NCBI GenBank assembly: GCA_003991915.1
Contig: RQTK01000535.1
Location: forward strand, 230,437-294,436
Length of the DNA: 64,000 bases
Direction: 5' to 3'
DNA from: Elysia chlorotica
Taxonomy: Eukaryota > Mollusca > Gastropoda > Plakobranchidae
Every line of letters begins with the position of its first letter. Positions within the stretch are counted from its first letter, which is position 1. The position numbers were made by a program, and so were the translations under genes. Under the pieces are notes generated by a model that made no database searches, was not told where the DNA came from, and saw nothing but the letters and a program-made list of their open reading frames with translations. Of the stretch, positions 31,894 through 41,700 are shown piece by piece.

Positions 31894-34800
31894 GGACAGA
31901 CAGTTAGACAGACAGACTCAGGTAGACACACAGATATACAGAAAAGGGGATGAGAGAAGGGATTGGAAATAATAAGCAGATATGTAGGAAAAGACAAAGA
32001 CAATAAGAGGACGCACAAAGAGGGAGGAACAGAACTAATCGAATTTTTGTAGCGATATAAAGATTAAGACAAAATATTCGATTCTAGCCTTAAATGTTTT
32101 TGAAATATTTTTAATTTTCTTTGCCATGGGTTGTGTTTTCTTTTATCAATTTTGAAGTGAATCAAACACAATTTAAAGATTCATATTTATGCGAGGTTGA
32201 ATAAAATTTGAAGAAAAAGAAATAAAAAATAATAATGCTGATTTCTTTAATTCATAGTTATTATGACCCAGAAAAAAATATTGGTAAAAAAAAAAAAGAT
32301 GACAGTGCTTGGCAAATTAGTTTCAGATATTGTTTTATGCTTATTGCGACTTTAAAAATCCATTCTTGTCTTGTATGAATATTTAATTATTCCTACTTCT
32401 ATGCCCCTTATTTTCAAAAAGATATTATACCCATTATTTAAATTTAGCTGACTGTCAATTTATAAGCGCTACAGATAGACCCAGTTCTAAATATGTGCAG
32501 ATTGCAAAAAAGTATACATAGGCTAACTGATAAACACAAAGTAGAACAGTTTTAACTTTATACTTAGGGTGACCGACTATACAAGGTTTTCTTGCTGAGT
32601 GTAGAAACTTGAAAAGGAAAACTTTGAACAAAATAAAACAAAAGAAAAAAAAAGCTTTCAGTTGGAGTAATGCAGCCATCAATGATTTTTGTTTTATCTA
32701 TTAAAATAATTATTATTTATTTAAATGAATTTCCTTTCTGGTTCGCACCGGTGAAATCTTATTCATTGTTTCAGATACCGGGCAGTGCTGGTTCATTACT
32801 TGTTTCTCGATGTTCACCACTCACTGTAGCGCTTAACAAATTCATAGAGCAGATTAATGCAGGACTGGAAGCTTTTTTCTTCAATGTACGAAGGTGTGTG
32901 TATTTACAGAGCATCTTATCCATACGGCAAAAATATGTCGACATATACACGAACGCTCAATGATCCTTAGAAATACACGTTCATTGATACAAAAATGCAT
33001 AATGCAGTGTTTAAATTGCAGTTGAAACATCTCGTTCAGTGGGGATATGTTTTTGGCATAAAATACTACAGTTTAATCATCAATTTTTGCTATATTTAAT
33101 GTATTCATGTTCTTGCAAAATACACATAAAGCGGTAGAATAATTAATTTGGCCGTGTTAAATCGTTTTCTAATCTTTAGCATAAAATACACATGGAGCAA
33201 TAGAATAATTAGTTTTTCTTGTTTAGATTTTATTTCATTTCTACTAATTAGCGTGATTTACATTTAAACCCTACTAATTGGCGTGATTTACATTTAGACC
33301 CTACTAATTAGCGTGATTTACATTTAGACCCTAGCGCGATGTACATTTAGACCAACTGAATAATTCCTATAATTTTGTTAGATTTTATTTATTTAGTTGC
33401 AGAAAAATCTACACGGTGCGATTGAATAAATAATTTGGCCAGATTTTGATCAGGGTTTGGCCAGATTTTTTGTTACTCTAGACTGATAAAAATCGGTCTA
33501 GAGACTGCCAGATTGGCTCACCCCGATGTTACAGTGAGTGCTGCCACGCGTGCATTGAGTCGATATCGATCAACCCAATGAGTGTCAGATCTGCCCTGCA
33601 CTTTACAAGTGGCTGATAAAAGTCCGTTATTTGAAAAAGAGGGACTGGCCCTTGAGCTGTGAATGAGAAATCAATATTATTTTTGTTTACTCAATATTCT
33701 CTTCCTAAACGAATCCAGGTATTACCATGGGGATGTGCAGCGCCAAAACTTGTAAATTTTGTTTGTGTGTTTGTTTTTGTTTTGTTTTTATTAGTTTTTT
33801 GTTGTAACTGTTTTTGTTATTTGTTTAGGTTTTTTGTTTGTTTATGGGTTGTTTTTTGTTTTTTTTTGGTGTGTTCTTTTTGTTGTTGTATCTTTCAAGA
33901 AAATGACATATTGGAAAAAATAGACTTTTATTCCCTCAATTTTTAAGCATGAATGTTATCTAGAAGATTGCTTAAACTGTGTAACGAGATGACACAAGAC
34001 GATGAATTATAACAGAAAACAAAGTTTTATTATCCACGCTTGTGATATAAGTATGATGAGATCATAGAAGATAGGCGGCTTGTCGTGAAATTTCGTCCAC
34101 TGACACTAAAGATTAGGAAAGATAGAGCAAACCCAAAAGCTCAAGTGTCTAAATCTACAAGATATACGTGACGTAGATTTACACTTTCACAATGAAGCAA
34201 GAAACAAGTAGGTCGAAGAAGATAAAAGGAGAGGGAGGGGAAGAGGGAATTATTATTGGAATCCCCTTCTGGCCGCCTTGTCTTCTATTGATATGTTCGT
34301 TGTCAGTATAATAGAGCCGCAATAAGATAACCTAAAGCAAAACGAAGTCGATCATCAGGGAATCTGCGCGTCGCCGAATCGTAGTTCTATCCTAGATCTA
34401 CGGAGCCAATGAGCGGTCAGAAAATCCCACGCCAGATAATGAGTGTGTAATCTATTTTGAGCGTGTGAATCGCAAAGTCTGTAATCCAACCTGCACGGAC
34501 AAGCTTCCTGGTACCCTCGATAGGTCACTGTGTTATAGCACGTTATTTGATGACCATCCAAGTTGAGACACGAAACAAAGGACAAACAAACATTGCGACA
34601 AAGCTCATGCACCCATTGTTCACCTTACACTTACACTTAAAGCCCATCGACTTGTTGGGGGCGCGGTGGTCCAGGGGTAGAACATCGGCTTCCGACGCAA
34701 AAGGTCCACAGTTCGAATCCTGGCGGTTGCGTTCCCTACTGGTTGGGTCGGTGTCAGTATAATGTGACCGCCTGAGACAGGAGTAATGGTATCCCCGCCC

Positions 34801-37800
34801 TGTCTCTTGTGTGGCAGCACATACAATTGTCAGACGTATGTCTTGGGGTACGTCCTAAATTTAGCCTATATAGTGCTGATGTTGGACGTTAAAACCAACT
34901 CAACTCGACCCCCATCGACTTGTATACAGGAGGTACACCCAGCCCAAATGACACCCTTTCTTTTTACAAGCTTTGGTAGTGGTCATTGTAACCTCCCGAA
35001 TCGAGTTTGGCGTGCCATGTGTTTTCATACCAAACGATCCTGCGCCAGTCTGAGGTTCACATGTAACTGGACACTGTCCATTCTTTTAGGTCGTCGTACC
35101 ACTTCTTACTGTGACGAGGTGACAATTTTACTTCTTCCTTACCATATGGTAAAAGATGAAGTCAAACCGGTATATGATTTTGTCCTTCGGTCGTTTTTGC
35201 AAGCAATGTTCTTATCTTATTCCAATAATGCCCTTTGCATTTTTAAATGCAGATTGTTATTGAGGCTAATTATTGCAATAGCCAATGACACATTTGATAA
35301 AACAGGAACAATTCCCAAAAACATTAATAAGACATTAGGAACAAAACAAAGGGTTCTAAAAACATAATTATGTTTGGTCAATCTTTTTTGTGTGGTTGTG
35401 AAAGTTGGACAATATCAGATGATGCTAGAATAAGATCAGAAGCAACAGAAATGCAGTTTTTAGAAGAATACTAAGAATAGCATGGATGGATAGGAGATCA
35501 AACGAAGATGTGCAAAATGAGGCTAGAATAAATAGATCTTTGATATAAACTATAAGAAAAAGGCAAATGGAATTTGTAGGGCATCTTATTCTAAACCTCA
35601 GCAAGTCTTTAGAACATTCAATCTTAACTGGGAAAAAAGATGATAAAATAAGTAGAGATAGACAAAGAACGACCCATTTAGATAGTCTAAACAGATGTGC
35701 AATCATTAAAGAAAGTAGTAATTTAAACTGTTGCCTAAACAACAAAAAATGAGTGGCGTGCCATGATCACCTATGTCTACTTTAGACCCGATACTTGATG
35801 AATGAATTAATGAATGAATAATACGTTGGCTTTTTTTAGAAAGATGTTATTTAAATTTCAACTCATCAGGAAAATATTAATAACCATATTAAAAAACATT
35901 TATTCGGTTTATAAATCTGTTGATTGATTTCCAAAGCCCAATTTGCACCCGTTTGATATCGTAAAGATCAACCCAATTAGTGTGCTGTTTAAATTCTTGT
36001 TACAACACTTAAATGGCAAGACGGTAGCGTATTTACAAAATCGTTATTATGCGATTTCCTACGCTTGGGACATTCTTTGCATCCCAAAACATAGTTGCTA
36101 TCAACGTTTTGACTGAAGACTGCAGTTTAAATTTTTTCGTGCAGGGAAGGATGGGTGTTTCCCAATACCGTTTTTTATACTGAACGTCCGTTTTGACAGT
36201 CGCGAGCCAAATTGTTTCTTATTTCAGGCTCATAACAAATTCTCAATATACGCTTACCAACTCTAGGGGGGGGGGCTTAGGAGATGTTAAACTCATATAA
36301 CAAAAGTCAAATAGATTAATGACAGACGTGACTGAAAGACTGAGAGGGCCAGGTAAAAGTGTAGGCCTAGAAGTCAATAATAAATAATCAATAACAGATA
36401 AATCTCTTGATTACATTATAACATTATAATAACTATGTTAAAAAGTTATTTGGTCAATTAAACAAAGACTAAAGCTTAGATTCTAGAAATACACGTCATT
36501 GGTTTGTTTTAGAAGCAATCGTTTAATTACCCTACTTTGAATCTGTTAAAATTTCACCAAGTGTGACGCCGCTATTTCAACCTCATACTCTTGAAGCTTC
36601 GAAAGGACAAAAATGGTGTGGCTATAGAAAAAAATATTATTGAAAATTGCATGACTACGAGGGATGTCCCAAAAGTAAGGTACGTGAAGATATGCGTCAG
36701 GAAGTATGTAGGCAAATTTAATACAACTGTCACACAAAATGTCCACACCTTTAGTGTACTTTTTATGTAATTGCCATGCTGTGCGATGCATTTTTCCACC
36801 TTGAGAGGAAGTCAAATGTACTCTCCTTGAAAAAAATTGCTTAAAGACTTTTCATCCATGCTGATACTTGTCTAATAAGCGCGTCATGAGAATCAAACCT
36901 TTCCCTGACAATGATCGCTTGATGGGCCCAAACACATGAAATCTGAAGGGTTCAAATCAGGAATATGAGGGGGGGATGCTGTAGAATGTCTCGTCTATAC
37001 TTTTAAAACCAGCCTTTAGTGTTCTTTGTTGTATGGGGTGTGGTATTGTTATGTTTGAAAACGATTCTTTTCCTCAATCGCCCGGGCCTCTTTCGCCGCA
37101 TTGCCACGCGCAGTTTGTTTGTTTTACAGAGACTGATAGCATTAATTGTAGTCTCAGGCTGCAAGAATTCGACCAAAAGGATGTCCTTTGCATCCTAAAC
37201 ACACAGTTGCTATCAAGTTTTTGACTGAAAAATGCAATTTAAACGCTTTCGTGCAGAGGAGGATTGGTGTTTCCCAAAACCGTTTTTTTTTAAATCCTGA
37301 CCGCTTAATCGTCCGTTTTGAAAGTCGCGACGCCAAAATGCGTAAATTGGTTCTCAAGTTATGGGTTTACATACTTTACTTCTGTGACAGTCCTCATATG
37401 ATGTCCTATAAAGCATTACTCAGCAATAGAGAAAAGAGCATAGAACACGATTTATTGTTCTTACTTGTAGAACAATGCATCTTTATTTTTCTTCTTCGTC
37501 TCCCATTACAGCTGAAACTTTAGGTTTGAAGACTCCTCAGCTTTCATAGAGATATAGGGGTCTGCGTGTCTTTCAAGAAGTTATATTACAAATACAATAC
37601 AGTCTCAGAAAATCTATTTATCCACCTTTTAAGATGGAGAGAAACAGAACAGAAAGACTGGGAGAGAGATAGAGAGACAGATAGAGAGATAGAGAGAGCC
37701 AGAGAAAGGTGGGAGGGGGGAGAATCATTTAATTTATGTAAATAAATCAAGCTCTGGAACGACTATATTACAACACGAGGAGTATAAACCCACAAACCTA

Positions 37801-38710
37801 TTATATTTCTTATTGCCCCTCCACAATCTTGATGTTATTAACTTGCTCCTTTACTTTATTCTGTCCTCACACCAATTCCCTTGCCCGGTGCGGTTCAGAC
37901 CTGGAACCCTCGTGCACGGGCCTCCTCATCATGGCGAGCTGCCCTGTGGCCTCGGTCCTCAGCGAGATGGCGTCTGAAATGAAGCTGTTACACCTGCTCT
38001 TCAGCCCGGGCATTCTGCCTTGTCACATTCACTCAAGGTATAGTAGTATTAGTTGTCTGGGTCCTTCCATCTTGGAAGACAATGGGTAGCGCTCTATCAT
38101 AATATAAGTCTTCTCTGGTCTGAGCCCCCTCGGAAGTTGTAAAGTGGATGCAACAATAAAAATTTAATAATGAGCCTTCAAAGGGTGTAATATTTGGTCA
38201 GCTTTATTAAACTTTGTAAAGCTTTCAGGAAAACCTTAAGACCCCGATATCATACAAAAATATGCATCAACTTCAGCAAGCGTCAATGATAATACAGAAA
38301 TTATGTTTTATGATGAGTTGGATGAGGCGATTTTAATGCTAAAGCGGTAAGAGTAAACGATAATCTGATAGCTCATGGATTTGGCATCACAAACGAACGA
38401 GGAGAACAGTTAGTGGAATGGTATCAAACTAACAACCTTGTTATTGATAATTCTCAGTTTAAATACACAAGGGGTTATTTCGATGGATGGCTAAATAATC
38501 GAACAATTTATTTGGCTACAGATGACTTCCAGGGTTATGTTGGTACTTTTATTAAAATGTTAACTACGGCTGTCTAGATGGATTTAAACAGTTGGCTAAA
38601 GGTCACATGACACAAAGGGTGTAATCAATAAAAAAATGTCTTGAACTATTGAAGAATTCGGTTAGTGGAGATACGTTGCCAGAAATATTGGTCTAATTTC
38701 TCTCTCTCTA

Positions 38711-38766
<56 letters not shown>

Positions 38767-40331
38767 CACACACACTCTCTCTCTTTCTCTCTCCTTGCTG
38801 TCGGTTTTTTCAGCCTTTTTAATCTAGATATAAATGTATTTACTTATTAAGCATAGGCCCGTCTTCACCATAAGCGAAAACTCGCCTCCGCTGGTGAAGT
38901 CTGAACCTATTACATGGGTCTCCTGTCGTAGAGTAGTTCTTGATGCACCTTAAAATAGCGCGTCAGACATGCCAGTTAGAGACGCTACAGACGGTAACGC
39001 ACTGAACCTTTGCGTCATAAATAAGATATTAAATCCAATTAGCAATTTCGGGAGCTCGAAGTGATTATGAGAGGCATTTCAGTGTCATTATAGACGTTCA
39101 AACATTTTTCCTCTTTTCATTGTGTTTCTTGTTTTGCTTGAAAGATCTAATTTTAAAAAATACCATTCAAGGGTGCATGCGCTGTGGTCCAAAGTTATTT
39201 CGATAGATTTACCGTGATATCCATTGATTTCAGCTATGTATGTTCTTAACGTCCTCAGGTATTTGGTCAACTTGGCGAGCAGTGAGGAGACGTTCATACA
39301 GCATATTCAGAACATTGTGCGATATGGACTTCGATGGAGGCAGGTGCTGCTGATTCATGATGATTTACTCCGTAAGATTGTCGCTTGTTCTATAATAGTT
39401 TTAAAAGACCACAATACGATACTGTTTGGTCGTGATAGAAAAAAGAAATAAGGCTACGACAATCTTAGAAAGAGAGCGTTCTAAACATCTATATTTTTTT
39501 TCGTATATAGCCTTCTTTTCTCACAATAAAGGGGTCATTGGAAATACTGTTTCACCTTGCGATAATCTTCGAGAGGAAAAAAAAAAGTTTAAGTTTTATT
39601 CAGTCCACATAATCATAAGTTGATACATCCAAGATGAGCAATGCTGGAGATCAAACAAATTAAACCTTCCCTAATAGTATATTTTATATTTTCTTTTCTT
39701 TTTTTTTGTCAAGTACACAAAAATGTACTTTTTTATGTAACGAGTAGCTGAAGATGACAGAAATAAAAATGTGTAGTCTTCCGCTGAAAAAAAAAAAAGG
39801 TTTTTCTGACAGCAGTCGAATTCGGAAGTTGGTGCTTAAGTTTTCTAGAATGACAAGGTTCACAGGGAAATTGTTCACTTATTTGTCTTTAAGTGCTATT
39901 AATGCCGAGATATTTTTTACTCTATTTGTTTAAATTTGTGTGAGTTTTGTGGTGGGTAGGGCTTGTTGGGTTGGCGTTATCATCACCCTCCTTAATGAAA
40001 GTTCATAATCTCTCCAACGTCTGCATTGTTTGATATAGTAATCAGTTGCAAATAATTATACATCACATCGGTTAAAATCACAACTGATGTTCACTATTTT
40101 TAGTGAATCTTTTATATTTTGCTCTTTTTATCATCTCAAAACAAACCAGACTGGAGAGCGAAGAATATGTTCAAGATAGCTTTGTCAAAAGCCTCGGTAA
40201 AGTTCAAAGTGTTGCGACTGGAAAACATTTCCATGGAGGCTGAACTGGCACCAGTAATCCCAATGATGGAGAAAGTGCATGGGACACTACTGTTCTTGCG
40301 AGCGTCGATTTTAAATTCCTTCATGGAGGTT
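30343..40331 (+). CDS. iGluR/IR-type receptor, amino-terminal-domain exons (5' part of gene)
   Basis: Five exons join in phase: 30343-30418, 30979-31155, 37899-38037, 39259-39371, 40150-40331 (687 nt, 229 codons, no stop). Exon 1 is a signal-peptide-like start. Exons 3-5 have the layout of an iGluR amino-terminal domain: a small hydrophobic strand with Ser/Pro (GLLIMASCPVASVLSEMAS), LKL-LH-L (MKLLHLLFSPGIL), the tryptophan strand LRWRQVLLIHDDLL, and an alternating hydrophobic end (FKVLRLENISMEAEL). That order matches kainate-type and IR receptors. No ligand-binding domain, M1 or M3 exon was found in the rest of the window. It is transcribed away from IR25a. I do not recognise the subfamily. 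It could be an intact gene continuing beyond the window or a gene cut off by transposons. Confidence 0.6.
30772..30870. repeat. GTT trinucleotide array
   Basis: About 30 GTT units in intron 1 of the divergent receptor gene, about 110 nt before exon 2. Cys/Asn-repeat frames across it are artefacts. Confidence 0.95.
30979..31155 (+). CDS. Divergent receptor exon 2: start of amino-terminal domain
   Basis: Phase 1 at both ends. The acceptor is a weak CCCAAG; the donor CTAG|GTAAGT is strong. Encodes SYQADNASLDILNVGLDMAF and LLLNRKYVTSDTVWAITDAQ. An alternative acceptor at 30,887 (ACTTAG) would leave phase 0 and lose the join to exon 1. Confidence 0.55.
31852..31890. repeat. GA microsatellite
   Basis: GA run followed by CAGA-like units, in intron 2 of the divergent receptor gene. 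Confidence 0.9.
33241..33353. repeat. 30-bp tandem repeat, about 3.7 copies
   Basis: Unit CTACTAATTAGCGTGATTTA plus CATTTAGACC, three copies exactly 30 bp apart with one or two differences, then a shortened fourth. Flanking sequences near 33,117, 33,183 and 33,405 share an ACACATGGAGC-AT-GAATAAT motif and may be older, diverged repeats. Confidence 0.92.
34656..34910 (+). mobile_element. Full-length tRNA-derived SINE with target-site duplication
   Basis: 255 bp flanked by a perfect 13-bp duplication CCCATCGACTTGT (34,643-34,655 and 34,911-34,923). The head has pol III promoter boxes: TGGTCCAGGGGTAGAAC (A) and AGTTCGAATCC (B). The body carries the GTGACCGCCTGAGACAGG and GTATCCCCGCCCTGTCTC blocks found in the other copies, and the tail is AAAACCAACTCAACTCGACC. 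This is the youngest copy seen and the reference for the family. Confidence 0.93.
35205..35822 (+). mobile_element. Non-LTR retrotransposon, 3' end of reverse transcriptase
   Basis: Translated pieces show TFDKTGTIPKNINKTLGTKQ, then CESWTISDDARIRSEATEMQ, FLRRILRIAWMDRRSNEDVQ and KRQMEFVGHLI. This is the C-terminal part of RTE-like LINE proteins (CESWT, RRML-I-W, EMIGH motifs). It has at least two frame interruptions. The short 3' end closes with ATGAATGAAT units near 35,800-35,822. Confidence 0.75.
36065..36260. repeat. Dispersed repeat, copy 1
   Basis: Shares with 37,165-37,365 the blocks CTTTGCATCC, AGTTGCTATCAA, TTTTGACTGAA, TTTCGTGCAG, GGTGTTTCCCAA, CCGTTTTTT, CGTCCGTTTTGA and GTCGCGA. 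A third, more diverged copy begins near 53,440. Element type unknown. Confidence 0.7.
36640..37125 (-). mobile_element. mariner-type transposase remnant, C-terminal half
   Basis: On the minus strand: a diverged HDNARPHT block (HNNTTPHTTKNT, the catalytic Asp replaced by Asn), then HIPDLNPSDFMCLGP (the PYSPDL-PSDF block with the third acidic residue) and VEKCIAQHGNYI (RW-KCI---G-Y). Then GGGATGTCCCAAAAGTAAGG, a typical mariner end-proximal sequence. Frames are interrupted several times. Plain DNA transposon, inactive. Confidence 0.75.
37165..37365. repeat. Dispersed repeat, copy 2
   Basis: Same blocks and order as 36,065-36,260, with the extra GACCGCTTAATCGTCCGTTT and GCCAAAATGCGTAAATTGG shared with the copy near 53.44 kb. 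The two copies at 36-37 kb flank the mariner remnant in direct orientation. Confidence 0.7.
37899..38037 (+). CDS. Divergent receptor exon 3: amino-terminal domain
   Basis: GGTTCAG acceptor, CAAG|GTATAG donor, phase 1 to 2. Noticeably GC-richer than its surroundings, as the IR25a exons are. Encodes CTGLLIMASCPVASVLSEMA. Confidence 0.7.
38335..38585 (+). mobile_element. LINE endonuclease-domain fragment
   Basis: Encodes AHGFGITNERGEQLVEWYQT, NNLVIDNSQFKYTRG and NNRTIYLATDDFQGY. This resembles the end of the apurinic-type endonuclease domain of RTE-like LINEs (G-G--NERGE-LVEFC--N-L-I-NT-F). Probably the same broad LINE group as at 35.2 kb but a different part of it. Confidence 0.7.
38700..38765. 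repeat. CT microsatellite
   Basis: CT run with CAAACACACACA interruption, in intron 3 of the divergent receptor gene. Confidence 0.9.
39259..39371 (+). CDS. Divergent receptor exon 4: amino-terminal domain
   Basis: CCTCAG acceptor, CTCC|GTAAGA donor, phase 2 to 1. Encodes FIQHIQNIVRYGLRWRQVLL followed by IHDD, the Trp-containing strand between the two lobes of iGluR amino-terminal domains. Confidence 0.75.
40150..40331 (+). CDS. Divergent receptor exon 5: amino-terminal domain, last exon seen
   Basis: AACCAG acceptor, GTT|GTGAGT donor, phase 1 to 0. Encodes HWRAKNMFKIALSKASVKFK and MMEKVHGTLLFLRASILNSF. No continuation exon was found downstream in the window. Confidence 0.7.
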
Positions 40332-41230
40332 GTGAGTAGATACTTTATTTGTTCAACTGTTGTCTATGGTTCTCTCTTCTTAACTAAGTATAAGCATATT
40401 CAATGTTAAATCATGGTTAATTGTATACAAAGATAGTCCCAATTCGTTTTATTACTTATTTTATTTTTTACTTAAGCACCCACATGTAATTGTAACTAGC
40501 TGATTTTGGAGGGGCGGGCGTTGTTGCTTTGCTTTTATAGAAAGATCATCATCATCTTCATCTTAAAAGTTTCTTTAATGATTATGAGTGTAACAGATTT
40601 GTGATGATGATGGTGATCTGTTAGACTCTGTTTGTCTAGGGGTATTAAAAATATACACAGCCAATCACACGACTCGTCCGTAGAAAATAAGTCCGAAGTC
40701 CGCAAGTAACAATTGCAAACTGTTTAATCCAACATAAGAGCTAGACTGTACAATATCAGTAGGTTGACTCGTTAATCATTCACTATAGACTCAATGTCGA
40801 CTCACTATAAACTCTATGATGTTGACTCACTGTAGACTCAATGTTGTTGACTTACTAATTTAGATTCTTATTTATACAAAATCTCGTCGAATGATCCAGA
40901 AAAGGAATTACATAAATCATAAGAGAACATTCTCGGTACACGTCATTAGCAATTAGCAACCAATCAAAACAAAGGTAAACAAGGGGCGACGAGGTCATTA
41001 CTATGCTAGAACTAAGTCGGAGATTCGAGAAGAATCTTGACCATACAAGTGTGGGCTGTGTTCAATAAACAAAACTAAATTCTTAGGCTTGAAATACAAA
41101 CGTTATGCGACCAAACAAGATAATGTACATAGATGATAGATCTAGCCGATCCGCTACCCAAAAGTTACACACCAAAAAGGGTGAGGAAATGAATATATCA
41201 ACGTATAGTACAATGCGTTACACCCTCCAT
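40332..41230. other. Sequence after the last receptor exon
   Basis: No exon found. Contains a degenerate repeat of GTTGACTCACTATAGACTCAATG-like units of about 27 bp at 40,762-40,852 and otherwise unrecognised AT-rich sequence. Confidence 0.5.
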
Positions 41231-41700
41231 TTAACCCAGGAGCATTCTAAAGAAGGTCCTCGCATTGTGATGGGTTGCCTCCAAGACCACATCGGGACCT
41301 ACACCCCTAACCTCCCCCACTAACTTGGCAACTGCCCCCAGGTATAATGGTGAGTTCTTACCGACACTTGAAAAAGACCTATCCGCCCCTTTACGGATTA
41401 GATATGGAGGATCTGTCTCCAACAGTAATCTATCTCCCGGAACCTCCCGTACTCCCGCTTTCTGACACTCATTAAATTTACCCACTAACCCCCCGAAGCT
41501 AAAATAAGTATTTGGATATCCATCCAACCACCCCTTAACTACCTTTACCCCTCCCTGAAAAGCAATGAAGCTGAATCGCTTGTCCCGGAGCGAGAATGCT
41601 CCGGACCACCTTGTATGCGAATTTGTAGTCTTCATCTACTTGTTCTGCTACTTGTCCCCTGGGGCGTATGTGCAACACCACCGGTTTATTCGGTAGTGCG
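41231..41700 (-). pseudogene. TatD-family nuclease fragment (TATDN2-like), C-terminal half
   Basis: The minus strand encodes NKPVVLHIRPRGQ, LHCFSG, then SFGGLVGKFNECQKAG, VPGDRLLLETDPPYLI and GPDVVLEATHHNARTFF. These match, in order, the metal-binding and active-site blocks of TatD-type metal-dependent hydrolases (VLH-R, HCFSG, LLLETD-PYL, NA--LF). The N-terminal half is missing and the frame is broken. It starts where the neighbouring Ty3 integrase stops, so it may be a passenger of that element or a host fragment caught in a rearrangement. Confidence 0.75.

Larger units (their letters stand above)
31156..37898. other. Long intron 2 of the divergent receptor gene
   Basis: 6.7 kb containing a GA array, a 30-bp tandem repeat, an intact SINE, a LINE 3' end and a mariner fragment, listed separately. 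The parts at 31.9-33.2 kb, 33.4-34.6 kb and 35.85-36.05 kb hold nothing I can identify apart from T-rich tracts. Confidence 0.5.
38038..39258. other. Intron 3 of the divergent receptor gene
   Basis: Holds a LINE endonuclease fragment and a CT array, listed separately; the remainder shows nothing recognisable. Confidence 0.5.

Noticed and set aside
32670-32963. Open frame with splice-like ends (TTTCAG ... CGAAG|GTGTGTG) between receptor exons 2 and 3
   Set aside because: Its phases (0 in, 2 out) fit neither neighbour, whereas exons 2 and 3 join each other in phase without it.
34660-34735. Possible tRNA gene (A and B boxes)
   Set aside because: It is the head of the SINE flanked by a target-site duplication, not a free-standing tRNA.
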